A DNA stretch of 28,048 nucleotides. Origin: CANKHJ01 sp035556495. Lineage in GTDB: Bacteria > Pseudomonadota > Alphaproteobacteria > Rhizobiales > Xanthobacteraceae. Below the pieces are notes generated by a model. It was given only the letters and a program-made list of their open reading frames with translations. It searched no databases and was not told where the DNA came from. The first letter of the stretch is position 1. The number at the start of each line of letters is the position of its first letter. Positions 1-8,056 of the stretch are shown here, piece by piece. The stretch is taken from positions 1-28,048 of the forward strand of contig DATMEW010000116.1 in assembly GCA_035556495.1 (NCBI GenBank), given 5' to 3'. Made by a program: the position numbers and the translations under genes.

Positions 1-24
1 CCTGAGCGCCGCTCGCCGGACCAC

Positions 25-99
<75 letters not shown>

Positions 100-245
100 A
101 TTCCTGAGGTATGGCGGCCGAACCCTCATGGTTCCATGCCGATCTGGCCGCCGGGGCGCAGCTATGCCAAAAGCCGCGGCGCATTGCAACACATCTCGGC
201 TGTCATTTTCGCCGGCGGTGTTTGCCGGATGTCCGGAAGCCTTCC

Positions 246-821
246 ATGTCCAGCGATCCCACACCCCACCACGCCTCGTCCGGCGGCCCGGAAGCCGCGC
301 CGCCCGCCTGCCGCGCCACGCCCGCCGCCCTGTTCGACTATCTTGACCGACTCGGCATCGCCCACAGCACCGTGACCCATCCGGCCGCCTTCACGGTGGC
401 GGAATCCCGGGACATCCATGAGAACATTCCCGGAGCCCACAGCAAGAATCTGTTCGTAAAGGACAAGAAAGGCGCGGTGTTCCTGATCACGGCGCTTCAG
501 GACACGCAGATCGACCTGAAGTCCCTGCATCGCGAGCTGGGGGCATCGGGGCGCCTCTCCTTCGGCAGCCCGGAGCGGCTGCTGGCGCTGCTCGGCGTCA
601 CCCCCGGTTCGGTCACGCCCTTCGCGGTGATGAACGACACCGCCCGGTAGGTGTCGGTGGTGCTGGATGCGGCGCTGATGGCCCGGCCCGTGCTGAATTT
701 CCATCCGCTCATCAACACCATGACGACCACCATCGCGCGCGACGATCTGCTGCGGTTCCTCGAAGCTGCCGGCCATCCGCCGCGCATCGTGGCCCTGAGC
801 GGCCCGGCTGCCGAATCGTGA
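246..821 (+). pseudogene. Prolyl-tRNA editing deacylase (ProX/YbaK family), interrupted by an in-frame TAG
   Basis: The reading frame encodes a stand-alone YbaK/ProX-type domain, a family that hydrolyses mischarged Ala-tRNA(Pro) or similar species in trans. The motif HSKNLFVKDKKG (residues about 63-74), which carries the conserved lysine, and the strand VFLITAL are present. At codon 135 (648-650) the frame reads TAG, directly after NDTAR. The same frame then continues with VSVVLDAALMARP and NFHPLINTMTTTIARDDLL, the expected C-terminal part of the family, and ends at TGA 819-821. Family members usually have glutamine or arginine where the stop lies, so one C-to-T change (CAG to TAG) is the simplest explanation. 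The truncated product would have 134 residues and lack the last third of the fold. The start ATG 246 (MSSDP) was chosen because the frame upstream of it is not protein-like. A sequencing error cannot be excluded. Confidence 0.8.
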
Positions 822-836
822 GGCCGCGAAGTCCGA

Positions 837-866
837 TTGCATTCGAGGTGGTCCTTCCCATCTAAT
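837..866 (+). promoter_or_regulatory. Possible sigma-70-type promoter for the thioredoxin-TPR gene
   Basis: TTGCAT (837-842) and TCTAAT (861-866) are separated by 18 bases. The -10 matches the TATAAT consensus at five of six positions; the -35 is weak. It lies about 58 bases before the ATG at 924, in the only non-coding gap upstream of the 924-3546 gene run. This is a pattern match only. Confidence 0.3.
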
Positions 867-923
867 TCATGAAATGATGGAACACGGCTCCGGATAACGG
901 CCAGACGGCGCGGAGCAGGGGAG

Positions 924-1844
924 ATGGCGAGACAGATGCTTCAGAGTGACGGAACCGCGGGCGCCGCGGTGGATGACAGCCTGATTAGGGACACCACGAC
1001 CCAGACCTTCGTGCAGGACGTGATCGAGGAATCGAAGCGCCAGCCGGTGCTCATCGACTTCTGGGCATCATGGTGCGGCCCCTGCAAGCAGCTCACGCCC
1101 GTGCTTGAAAAGGCCGTCCGCGCCGCCAAGGGCAAGGTGAAGCTGGTCAAGATGGACATCGATGCCCATCCGGAAATTCCCGGCCAGATGGGCATCCAGT
1201 CGATTCCCGCCGTCATCGCCTTCATCAACGGTCAGCCCGCCGATGGCTTCATGGGCGCGCTGCCCGAAAGCCAGGTCATGGCCTTCCTTGAGCGAATCAC
1301 CAAGGGCGCCGTCGGCGCCGAGGAGCGCGACCTGCTTGCCGCGGCGGAAGCCGCACTAGCCGAAGGCGACGCGCCCGGCGCGGCGGAGCTGTTCGTGCAG
1401 CTTCTCGGCGAGGACCCCGACAATGCCGCCGCGCTGGCCGGTCTCGCCCGCGCCTATCTCGCCGCCGGCGCGGTGGAGCAGGCCAGGGCCACGCTGGCGC
1501 AGGTGCCGGAGGCCAAGCAGAACGACCCCGCCGTCGCCGCCGCCCGCGCCGCGCTCGACCTGCACCAGCAGGCGGAAGCCGTCGGGCCGCTCGCCGAGCT
1601 TGAGCAGAAGGTCGCGGCGGATCCGCGCGACCATCAGGCGCGATACGACCTTGCCGTCGCGCTCAACGCGGCCGACCGCCGCGCCGAGGCGGCCGACCAT
1701 CTGCTGTCCATCGTGAAGACGGACCGCAAATGGAACGACGATGGCGCCCGCAAGCAGCTCGTCCAGTTCTTCGAAGCCTGGGGTCCCATGGACGAGGCCA
1801 CGGTCGAAGGCCGCAAGCGGCTGTCGTCGATCCTGTTCGCCTGA
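924..1844 (+). CDS. cnoX: Thioredoxin-domain protein with TPR C-terminus (CnoX/YbbN family)
   Basis: This 306-residue protein has an N-terminal thioredoxin fold (residues about 22-130) with active site WCGPCK (C51 and C54) and the cis-proline segment IQSIPAV. An alanine-rich helical region of TPR-like repeats follows (about 135-300), including the repeat-like stretch NAAALAGLARAYLAAG. This architecture is that of CnoX (YbbN), a chaperone-redox protein (chaperedoxin) that holds unfolding clients and passes them to GroEL or DnaK. Unlike the E. coli protein, which has lost a functional CXXC, this one keeps both cysteines, as reported for Caulobacter CnoX, so it may also act as a reductase. The purine-rich AGGGGAG directly abuts ATG 924. 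ATG 936 (MLQSDG) lies 12 bases after it and is an alternative start. The LON-domain gene follows 65 bases downstream, probably in the same transcript. Confidence 0.88.
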   Translation: MARQMLQSDGTAGAAVDDSLIRDTTTQTFVQDVIEESKRQPVLIDFWASWCGPCKQLTPVLEKAVRAAKGKVKLVKMDIDAHPEIPGQMGIQSIPAVIAFINGQPADGFMGALPESQVMAFLERITKGAVGAEERDLLAAAEAALAEGDAPGAAELFVQLLGEDPDNAAALAGLARAYLAAGAVEQARATLAQVPEAKQNDPAVAAARAALDLHQQAEAVGPLAELEQKVAADPRDHQARYDLAVALNAADRRAEAADHLLSIVKTDRKWNDDGARKQLVQFFEAWGPMDEATVEGRKRLSSILFA

Positions 1845-1909
1845 GAGGAGCAACGCCCCGCCGCACCGGAAACGCCGACGCGCCGCGACGCACAGGACGG
1901 AATGCACCG

Positions 1910-2575
1910 ATGCCGATGAACGTCGTCTATCAAGGCCCGCAGGACATGCCGGACATCATTCCGGTGTTTCCGCTCGAAGGCGCGCTGCTGCTGCCGCGCG
2001 GCCAGCTTCCGCTCAATATCTTCGAGCCGCGCTATATGGCGATGATCGACCATGTGCTGCGCGAGCATCGGCTCATCGGCATGGTCCAGCCCGATGCCGC
2101 CCATAGCGCCAGCGAGGACCGGCCCGCGCTCTATGCCATGGGCTGCGTCGGCCGCATCACCCAGATCGCGGAAAGCGGCGACGGCCGCTATCTGCTCCAG
2201 CTCACCGGCGTCGCGCGGTTTCATGTGGAAGAGGAGCTTGCGGTCGATACCGCCTTCCGGCAATGCCGCGTCAGCTATCCCTTCACGGATGACTTCATCG
2301 CGCGTCACGGCGAGGAGGAAGTGGATCGCGCCGCCCTGCTCAAGGCGCTGACCGACTTTCTCAAGGCCAACAACCTTCAGGCCGACTGGGACGGCATCGA
2401 GAATGCGCCCAACGAGGCGCTGGTGAATGCGCTGGCGATGATGTCGCCCTACGGCCCGCCGGAGAAACAGGCGCTGCTGGAAGCGCCGAACCTGAAGACC
2501 CGCGCGGAAATCCTCGTCGCGCTGACCGAGATCGAACTTGCAAAGAATGTCGACGGCGAGACGCCGTTGCAGTAA
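1910..2575 (+). CDS. LON N-terminal (substrate-binding) domain protein
   Basis: This 221-residue protein consists of a lone LON N-terminal domain. The hallmark start of the domain, PVFPLEGALLLPRGQLPLNIF (residues about 18-38), is followed by EPRYMAMIDHVL and a strand-rich region with GCVGRITQIAESGDGRYLLQLTG in it. There is no AAA+ or serine-protease domain, so it is not the full Lon protease; it resembles the small LonN proteins common in proteobacteria, whose role is unclear (peptide or protein binding is inferred from Lon). ATG 1910 (MPMNVVYQ) was chosen because the frame upstream is out-of-frame thioredoxin-gene sequence. It lies between the CnoX-like gene and the Trm112-like gene, a neighbourhood seen in other alphaproteobacteria, which suggests a shared protein-quality role. 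Confidence 0.88.
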   Translation: MPMNVVYQGPQDMPDIIPVFPLEGALLLPRGQLPLNIFEPRYMAMIDHVLREHRLIGMVQPDAAHSASEDRPALYAMGCVGRITQIAESGDGRYLLQLTGVARFHVEEELAVDTAFRQCRVSYPFTDDFIARHGEEEVDRAALLKALTDFLKANNLQADWDGIENAPNEALVNALAMMSPYGPPEKQALLEAPNLKTRAEILVALTEIELAKNVDGETPLQ

Positions 2576-2631
2576 GCCGGTTCCGCAGGATTTCTGCTGC
2601 ATCGGCGTGACGCCGCTGGGACGACACCATC

Positions 2632-2850
2632 ATGAGCGATCCATCATCCGGACAGGCTGCGACGACCGAGCCGGCGCGCAATGCGGTCGATCCCAAGCTG
2701 CTTGAAATCCTGGTCTGCCCGGTCACCAAGGGCACGCTCGAATACGATGCCGCGCGGCAGGAGCTGATCTCGCGCAGCGCCAAGCTCGCCTATCCGATCC
2801 GCGACGGCATCCCGATCATGCTGCCGGAAGAAGCCCGCGCGCTGGACTGA
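2632..2850 (+). CDS. Trm112-family small protein
   Basis: This 72-residue protein has the Trm112/YcaR signature: LLEILVCPVTKGTLEYD (about 23-39), a short turn, then ELISRSAKLAYPIRDGIPIML (about 44-64). In eukaryotes and archaea Trm112 activates several methyltransferases; bacterial homologues are small stand-alone proteins whose partners are mostly unknown. Only one cysteine (in CPVTKG) is present, as is usual for the bacterial form, so a zinc knuckle is unlikely. ATG 2632 follows the LON-domain gene by 56 bases on the same strand. A GST-like gene follows 72 bases later. Confidence 0.9.
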   Translation: MSDPSSGQAATTEPARNAVDPKLLEILVCPVTKGTLEYDAARQELISRSAKLAYPIRDGIPIMLPEEARALD

Positions 2851-2922
2851 GCACGGGTCGCCGAAAAGCAGGGCTCTGTTTAGATCGCGGAGGCCGGGAC
2901 GCCTGCCGCTCAAGGGGGGAAC

Positions 2923-3546
2923 ATGCTGAAGATCTATGGCCGCGCCACGTCGGCTAACGTCCAGAAGGTGATGTGGGCGATCGGCGAACTCGGCCTCGAC
3001 CACGAGCGCGTCGATGTCGGCGGCCCCTTCGGCCAGAACGGCGAGCCGTGGTATCGCGGCCTCAATCCCAACGGCGTGGTGCCGACCCTTGAGGAAGACG
3101 GCTTCGTCCTGTGGGAGTCGAATGCCTGCCTCGGCTATATCGCCTCGAAATACGGTCCCGGCCGGCTGGAGCCGTCCGACCTGCGGCTGCGCGCCAGCGC
3201 CCACCGCTGGATGGACTGGCAGCTCACCACCCTGGGCCCGGCCATCTTCCCGCTGTTCTGGGGCATGATCCGCACGCCGGAAGACCAGCGCGACATGAAG
3301 GCCATCGAAGCCTCCCGCGCCAAGACGGAGGACTGCCTGCGCGTGCTCGACCGCTATCTCGGCGAGACCGCCTTCCTTGCCGGCGACACCTTCTCCATGG
3401 GCGATATTCCCTGCGCGCTGTTCGCCTATCGTTATTACAAGCTGTCGCCGCAGCCGGCCGACCTGCCGAATGTCGCGCGCTGGTATGGCGCCATCGCCCA
3501 GCGTCCGGCCTATCAGGAGCACGTGCTGGCGATTCCTTTCGTGTGA
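2923..3546 (+). CDS. Glutathione S-transferase family protein
   Basis: This 207-residue protein has a thioredoxin-like N-terminal domain (1 to about 80) with YGRATSANVQKVMWAIGELG at its start, the glutathione-contact strand NGVVPTLEEDGFVLWES (the conserved cis-proline VP and the ES pair that binds the gamma-glutamyl moiety), and an all-helical C-terminal domain with FLAGDTFSMGDIPCA, the N-capping/hydrophobic-staple motif of GSTs. Serine near the first helix (SANVQK) is the likely catalytic residue. The class and substrate cannot be told. A GGGGGGA Shine-Dalgarno tract (about 2913-2919) precedes ATG 2923. Its stop lies only four bases from the convergent hydroxylase gene, so there is no room for a separate terminator. 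Confidence 0.92.
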   Translation: MLKIYGRATSANVQKVMWAIGELGLDHERVDVGGPFGQNGEPWYRGLNPNGVVPTLEEDGFVLWESNACLGYIASKYGPGRLEPSDLRLRASAHRWMDWQLTTLGPAIFPLFWGMIRTPEDQRDMKAIEASRAKTEDCLRVLDRYLGETAFLAGDTFSMGDIPCALFAYRYYKLSPQPADLPNVARWYGAIAQRPAYQEHVLAIPFV

Positions 3547-3550
3547 TCGC

Positions 3551-4810
3551 TCACGCCATCTCACCGCGCAGCAGGCGCGGCGTGTCGTCTCCATCGCCCG
3601 ACGCCTCGCGGATGAACGCGCGCTTGAGTCGCGGCGCGCGCTCCACGAGACCGAGGCCGAAATCGCGGATGGCGCGCACGGCCTCGATATCGTTGGAGAA
3701 CAGCCGGTTCAGACCGTCCGTCACCACGCCCATCGCCATGGTGTCGAACCTGCGCCAGCGCTGATAGCGGTCGAGCACCTCGGCGCTGCCGATATCGAGG
3801 CCGAGGCGCGCCGCATCCGCGATACATTCGGCCAGCGCCGCGACATCCTTGAAGCCGAGGTTGAGGCCCTGCCCGGCGATGGGATGGATGACATGGGCGG
3901 CGTCGCCGATCAGCGCCAGCCGGTCGGCGACGAAGGACCGCGCCACGAAGAATTCGAGGCGGTGCATGCGCGGCTGGAGAACGACCTCGATCTCGCCGAG
4001 CCGCAGCCCGAATCGGCGCTCGGCCTCGCCGTGAAAATCCTGCGGCGGCAGGGCCATCAGGCGCTCGGCCTCCGCCACGCTTTCCGTCCAGACGATGGAC
4101 GAGCGCCGGCCGGTGAGTGGCAGGATCGCGAAGGGGCCGACGGGCAGAAAGTGTTCTTCCGCCCGGCCGCCATGGTCGCGCTCATGGGCGATGGCCGTGG
4201 CGATGGCGGCCTGGTCATAGGACCAACCATGGATCGCGATGCCGGCGCGGGCGCGCAGGCGCGAGCGCGCCCCGTCCGCGGCCACGACCAGCCGCGCCGC
4301 GACGATCTCGCCGCTGTCGAGATGCACGGTGGCGACATCGGGCCTCGCATCGATGCGCAGCACACCGGCGGGCAGAAGCGTCACGCCGGCCGCCCGCGCC
4401 TCCGCCAGCAGCGCGGCGAGCAGACCTTCGTTCTCCACCATATGGGCGACAGACTCGCCGGGCAGGCCGAGCTCCGGCTGCGCCATGTCGTCTCCGAAGG
4501 TCAGCAGGTGCGGCCGCATCACATCGTCCAGCCGGCTGTCGGTGACGACCATGTCGTTGATCGGCTGCGCGGCCGCCGCGACCTTGCCCCAGACGCCGAT
4601 GGCGTCCAGCAGCCGCCGCACCGCCGGCACGATGGCCGAGGCGCGGGCGTCCGGACCCGGGCGCACCGCCACGAAAGCGGGATCGGCCACCGCCACGGAG
4701 AACGACGGCCCAAGGCCGCGCCGCAGCGCAATGGCAAGGCCGAGGCCGACAAAGCCGCCGCCGGCGATCAGCACATCGAAACGGGAGGACAAAGCAGAAG
4801 CCGAATGCAT
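3551..4810 (-). CDS. UbiH/UbiF/COQ6-family FAD-dependent hydroxylase
   Basis: This 419-residue flavoprotein monooxygenase carries the three family motifs: the N-terminal dinucleotide-binding loop LIAGGGFVGLGLA (about 14-26), the mid-protein DGARSRLRARAGI segment, and LIGDAAHVIHPIAGQGLNLG near residue 285, which binds the FAD ribityl chain. Members hydroxylate the benzoquinol ring in ubiquinone synthesis at the inner membrane. Alphaproteobacteria have UbiH, UbiF and UbiL variants with differing positional specificity, and the sequence alone does not let me choose. The start ATG at 4810 (MHSASALSS) gives a normal N-terminus; the frame stays open upstream, but that stretch is antisense to tesB. 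It is divergent from the thioesterase gene across 162 bases and convergent with the GST gene. Confidence 0.9.
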   Translation of the reverse strand: MHSASALSSRFDVLIAGGGFVGLGLAIALRRGLGPSFSVAVADPAFVAVRPGPDARASAIVPAVRRLLDAIGVWGKVAAAAQPINDMVVTDSRLDDVMRPHLLTFGDDMAQPELGLPGESVAHMVENEGLLAALLAEARAAGVTLLPAGVLRIDARPDVATVHLDSGEIVAARLVVAADGARSRLRARAGIAIHGWSYDQAAIATAIAHERDHGGRAEEHFLPVGPFAILPLTGRRSSIVWTESVAEAERLMALPPQDFHGEAERRFGLRLGEIEVVLQPRMHRLEFFVARSFVADRLALIGDAAHVIHPIAGQGLNLGFKDVAALAECIADAARLGLDIGSAEVLDRYQRWRRFDTMAMGVVTDGLNRLFSNDIEAVRAIRDFGLGLVERAPRLKRAFIREASGDGDDTPRLLRGEMA

Positions 4811-4972
4811 AACGTCCCTTATACCGCCGCTGGCGCGCCGAAGCGATGCTTGCCCGCCACGCCTGAGCCCTTGACTCCGCCGCGCCCCGCCGTGTGGATG
4901 GCCGCTCCGCCGGCCGGCAAGCGTCCCTGCCACCCGCGCCTTCCCGGTCGCGAATCCACAAGAGACACTTTC

Positions 4973-5842
4973 ATGTCCAAGGCCATTGCCGAACTGCTGT
5001 CCATCCTCGATCTCGAACAGATCGAGGTGAATCTGTTCCGGGGGCGCTCCCCCCAGTCCCGCTGGCAGCGGGTGTTCGGCGGGCAGGTGGTCGGCCAGGC
5101 GCTGGTCGCGGCCGGGCGGATGGTAGAACAGGCGGAGCGGACGCCCCACTCGCTTCACGCCTATTTCCTGATCGGCGGCGATCCGCGGGTGCCGATCGTC
5201 TACAGCGTCGAGCGGCTGCGGGACGGCGGCAGCTTCTCGACCCGGCGCGTCACGGCGATCCAGCACGGCCAGCCGATCTTCGCCATGTCGGTCTCGTTCC
5301 AACGGCCGGAGGAGAGCTTCACCCATCAGGCGGCGATGCCGGACGCGCCCGCGCCGGAAACGCTGCCCGACGAGCAGGAGATGCGCCGCAGCGTGCTGCC
5401 GCAGATGCCGGACCCGGTGCGCAGCTATTACGAGCGGGAGCGGCCCATCGAACTGCGCCCGGTGGAGTTCAACCGCTATCTCGGCCGGCCGGTGTCGGAT
5501 CAGGCGTTCCGCGTCTGGATTCGCGCATCGGGGCCGCTGCCGGACGATCCCGCCGTGCACCGCGCCGTGCTCGCCTATGCCTCGGACATGACGCTGCTGG
5601 ATTCCGCCCTCATCCCCCACGGCAAGAGCGTCTTTCTGAAGGAAATCATGGGCGCAAGCCTCGACCACGCCATGTGGCTGCACCGGCCATTCCGCGCCGA
5701 CGACTGGATGCTCTATGCCCAGGACAGCCCGAACATGTCCGGCGCGCGGGGTTTCGCCCGTGGCCAGATTTTCGCGCGGGACGGCACGCTGGTCGCGTCC
5801 GTCGCCCAGGAGGGGCTGCTGCGCCGCCGCCGGATCGACTGA
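4973..5842 (+). CDS. tesB: Acyl-CoA thioesterase II
   Basis: This 289-residue protein has the double hot-dog architecture of TesB. The first hot-dog repeat contains the marker FRGRSPQSRWQRVFGGQVVG (about 18-37) and LHAYFLIGGDPRVPI; the second contains ASDMTLLDSALIPHG (about 203-217), which supplies the catalytic aspartate. The C-terminal stretch GARGFARGQIFARDG completes the site. TesB hydrolyses medium- and long-chain acyl-CoAs and acts in the cytoplasm. ATG 4973 gives the standard family length; the much longer open frame upstream overlaps the divergent hydroxylase gene and is not protein-like. No clear terminator follows. Confidence 0.95.
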   Translation: MSKAIAELLSILDLEQIEVNLFRGRSPQSRWQRVFGGQVVGQALVAAGRMVEQAERTPHSLHAYFLIGGDPRVPIVYSVERLRDGGSFSTRRVTAIQHGQPIFAMSVSFQRPEESFTHQAAMPDAPAPETLPDEQEMRRSVLPQMPDPVRSYYERERPIELRPVEFNRYLGRPVSDQAFRVWIRASGPLPDDPAVHRAVLAYASDMTLLDSALIPHGKSVFLKEIMGASLDHAMWLHRPFRADDWMLYAQDSPNMSGARGFARGQIFARDGTLVASVAQEGLLRRRRID

Positions 5843-6182
5843 TCGCTTCGGCGGCCTGCCCGACGCTTTCGATGCGACCGGCGGTCATGGCCATATCGAG
5901 AGCCCATGCCCGCGGATCGCGCCGACCTGCTCACGCAATGATCAGGCGCGCGCTTGCGCCTCTTTTCTGCATGCCGATTGGGCGCATCTGCCCAGCTTTT
6001 AGGCGGACACGGTTCAATCTCGGCAACGAGCGGACTTTTACACGGTGAACCCCGCCGGAATCGGCATCACCCGAAACTGGCACAAGGCTTGAAAGCATCC
6101 CCGGCGCGGACGCCGATCGCATCCGCGATGTATCCGCCCGGCCGGCATTATCCGGCTCCGGGCCAAGTTGGGGGTGCCATCC
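5843..6182. other. 340-base intergenic region between tesB and glnK
   Basis: No credible gene is visible on either strand; the open frames crossing it run antisense into amtB or are out-of-frame extensions. It holds a candidate sigma-54 promoter near its right end, and a short stem-loop at 5979-5995 (TGGGC-GCATCT-GCCCA followed by GCTTTTAG) that could be a weak terminator of tesB. It is the longest non-coding gap in the window. Confidence 0.7.
6078..6092 (+). promoter_or_regulatory. Candidate sigma-54 (RpoN) promoter of glnK-amtB
   Basis: TGGCAC (6078-6083), five bases, then TTGA (6089-6092) matches the sigma-54 consensus TGGCAC-N5-TTGC except for the last base. The spacing between the GG and the -12 dinucleotide is correct (12 bases). 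Transcription would start near 6104, giving a leader of about 79 bases. glnK-amtB operons are often RpoN/NtrC dependent under nitrogen limitation, which makes the match more credible, but the GC dinucleotide of the -12 element is normally strongly conserved and is GA here. Confidence 0.45.
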
Positions 6183-6521
6183 ATGAAAATCGTCATGGCC
6201 ATCATCAAGCCGTTCAAGCTCGACGACGTCCGCGACGCCCTGACCGGGGTTGGCGTGCACGGCATGACCGTGACGGAGGTCAAGGGTTACGGCCGTCAGA
6301 AAGGCCACACGGAAATCTATCGCGGCGCCGAATATGCCGTGAGCTTCCTGCCCAAGATCAAGATCGAGGTCGCGGTGGCGTCGAGCCAGGTCGACATGAT
6401 CGTCGAAACGATCGCAGCCGCGGCCAAGACCGGCCAGATCGGCGACGGCAAGATCTTCGTGCTCGGCCTCGACAATGCCCTGCGCATCCGCACCGGCGAA
6501 ACCGACGCCGCCGCCCTCTGA
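6183..6521 (+). CDS. glnK: P-II nitrogen regulatory protein (GlnK/GlnB)
   Basis: This 112-residue protein has the canonical P-II length and fold: MKIVMAIIKPFKLDDVRDAL at the start, the T-loop GRQKGHTEIYRGAEY with the uridylylation target Y51, and the C-terminal signature region GDGKIFVLGLDNALRIRTGE. P-II proteins form trimers that bind ATP/ADP and 2-oxoglutarate and signal nitrogen status. Being directly in front of amtB, this one is the GlnK type that plugs the ammonium channel when unmodified. ATG 6183 is set by GGGGG at 6170-6174 with eight bases of spacing; an upstream TTG at 6168 overlaps that ribosome-binding site and can be excluded. amtB follows after 36 bases. Confidence 0.96.
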   Translation: MKIVMAIIKPFKLDDVRDALTGVGVHGMTVTEVKGYGRQKGHTEIYRGAEYAVSFLPKIKIEVAVASSQVDMIVETIAAAAKTGQIGDGKIFVLGLDNALRIRTGETDAAAL

Positions 6522-6557
6522 GCGCCGCGCCTCCAGCTTGAGAACAGGAGTTTGACG

Positions 6558-7877
6558 ATGACGTTGAAGACACTTCTCCATGCCGCGAAGGGCGGGTTCG
6601 GCGGACTGGCCGCGACCGCGCTGCTTGCCGGACCGGCCTTCGCGCAGGCGCCCGCCCCGGCCCTGTCGGAGGGCAACACGGCCTGGATGATCATGTCCAC
6701 CGTGCTCGTGCTGCTGATGATCGTGCCCGGCCTCGCGCTGTTCTATGGCGGCCTCGTGCGCTCCAAGAACATGCTGTCCGTGCTCACGCAGGTGCTGGCA
6801 GTGGCCAGCCTCACGATGATCATATGGATCATCTACGGCTACAGTCTCGCTTTCACGGCGGGCAACGCCTTTATCGGCGGCTTCTCCAAGATGTTTCTCG
6901 CGGGCGTGACCCATGAGACCGTCAACGATGGCGGCTCGATCCCCGAATATGTTTTCCTCGCGTTCCAGATGACCTTCGCGGCGATCACGCCGGCGCTGAT
7001 CATCGGCGGCCTCGTCGAGCGCACCAAGTTCTCGGCAATCCTGCTGTTCATGCTGCTCTGGGTCACCTTCGTCTATTATCCGCTCGCGCACATGGTCTGG
7101 CACGCCGACGGCTATCTGATGAAGCTTGGCGCGCTGGACTTCGCCGGCGGCACCGTCGTTCACATCAATGCCGGCATCGCGGCGCTGGTCGGCGCCATCA
7201 TGGTCGGCAAGCGGATCGGCTACGGCAAGGATCTGATGTCGCCCCATTCGATGACGCTCACCTTCGTCGGTGGCGCCTTGCTCTGGATCGGCTGGTTCGG
7301 CTTCAACGCCGGCTCCGCCCTGACCGCCGGCCCCGTCGCGGCGCTCGCGCTGGTCAATACGCTGGTCGCGACCGCGGCGGCCGCCCTCGGCTGGCTGGCC
7401 GTCGAATGGGCCGCCAAGGGCAAGCCGTCCATGCTCGGCACCGTGTCCGGCGTCATCGCCGGTCTGGTGGCAATCACGCCAGCGGCCGGCCTGGTCGGTC
7501 CGATCGGCGCGATCGTGCTCGGCGCGTTCGGCAGCGTCGTCGCTTACTTCTTCTGCACCACCGTCAAGAATGCGCTTGGCTATGACGACTCGCTCGACGT
7601 GTTCGGCATCCATGGCGTTGCCGGCATCGTCGGCTCCATCGGTACCGGCATCTTCGTGGCGCCGGTTCTCGGCGGCGTCGGTGTGGAGGACTACAGCATG
7701 ATGGCGCAGGTCTGGAAGCAGGTCGTCGCGGTTGTCATCGCCATCGTCTGGTGCGGCATCGGCTCGGCGATCCTGTTCAAGATCGTGGACCTGATCGTCG
7801 GCCTGCGGGTCACCGTAGAGCGCGAGCGGGAAGGGCTGGACCTCTCCGAACACGGCGAGCGCGCCTACAACATGTGA
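6558..7877 (+). CDS. amtB: Ammonium transporter AmtB
   Basis: This 439-residue integral membrane protein begins with a cleavable signal peptide (TALLAGPAFAQA, cleavage near residue 30), followed by about 11 membrane helices, the usual Amt topology. Conserved Amt segments include VPGLALFYGGLVRSKN, the helix FAGGTVVHINAGIAALVGA, WIGWFGFNAGSAL and DDSLDVFGIHGVAGIVGSI, which contribute the pore histidines and gate. It transports ammonium into the cell in nitrogen limitation and is blocked by GlnK. AGGAG at 6546-6550 precedes ATG 6558 by seven bases; a TTG two codons upstream is less likely. A strong terminator follows. Confidence 0.96.
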   Translation: MTLKTLLHAAKGGFGGLAATALLAGPAFAQAPAPALSEGNTAWMIMSTVLVLLMIVPGLALFYGGLVRSKNMLSVLTQVLAVASLTMIIWIIYGYSLAFTAGNAFIGGFSKMFLAGVTHETVNDGGSIPEYVFLAFQMTFAAITPALIIGGLVERTKFSAILLFMLLWVTFVYYPLAHMVWHADGYLMKLGALDFAGGTVVHINAGIAALVGAIMVGKRIGYGKDLMSPHSMTLTFVGGALLWIGWFGFNAGSALTAGPVAALALVNTLVATAAAALGWLAVEWAAKGKPSMLGTVSGVIAGLVAITPAAGLVGPIGAIVLGAFGSVVAYFFCTTVKNALGYDDSLDVFGIHGVAGIVGSIGTGIFVAPVLGGVGVEDYSMMAQVWKQVVAVVIAIVWCGIGSAILFKIVDLIVGLRVTVEREREGLDLSEHGERAYNM

Positions 7878-7931
7878 CGCGGCGTCACTCCGATACGGTT
7901 GGGGCGGATACCCGGCACCGCCCTTTCCGTC

Positions 7932-7968
7932 GAGAGGCCCTGGCTCCGCCAGGGCCTCTCACCTTTTT
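7932..7968 (+). terminator. Intrinsic terminator of glnK-amtB
   Basis: A perfect 12-base-pair stem (7932-7943 with 7949-7960, arm GAGAGGCCCTGG) with loop CTCCG is followed by ACC and a run of five T. It lies 54 bases after the amtB stop and is the strongest terminator in the window. Confidence 0.93.
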
Positions 7969-8056
7969 GAGCTGGCTCTCACCACAACCGGCCGGCTCAG
8001 CCCTTTCCCTGTGTCGGCGCGTGCGCGTATAGAAGCCCCGTCACAGGAGGCAGACG

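Noticed and set aside
4811..4830. TATAAG on the minus strand just before the hydroxylase ATG, suggesting a leaderless transcript.
   Set aside because: No acceptable -35 at 16-18 bases; a six-base match alone is not enough.
4870..4898. TTGACT upstream of tesB as a -35 element.
   Set aside because: The hexamer at the right spacing (GTGGAT) does not resemble a -10 box.
3377..4972. A long plus-strand open frame running through the UbiH-family gene into tesB.
   Set aside because: The part before 4973 is low-complexity and antisense to a gene with clear FAD motifs; only the tesB portion is protein-like.
5968..5986. A possible NtrC site, TGCATGCCGATTGGGCGCA, about 127 bases before the predicted glnK start.
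   Set aside because: The arms match the TGCACCA consensus only partly (about four and five of seven), too weak to list as a site.
5931..7853. A 640-codon open frame on the minus strand opposite glnK-amtB.
   Set aside because: Its product is rich in His, Asp, Arg and Gly with no domain, and it mirrors the codon pattern of the real genes on the plus strand; high GC makes such antisense frames common.
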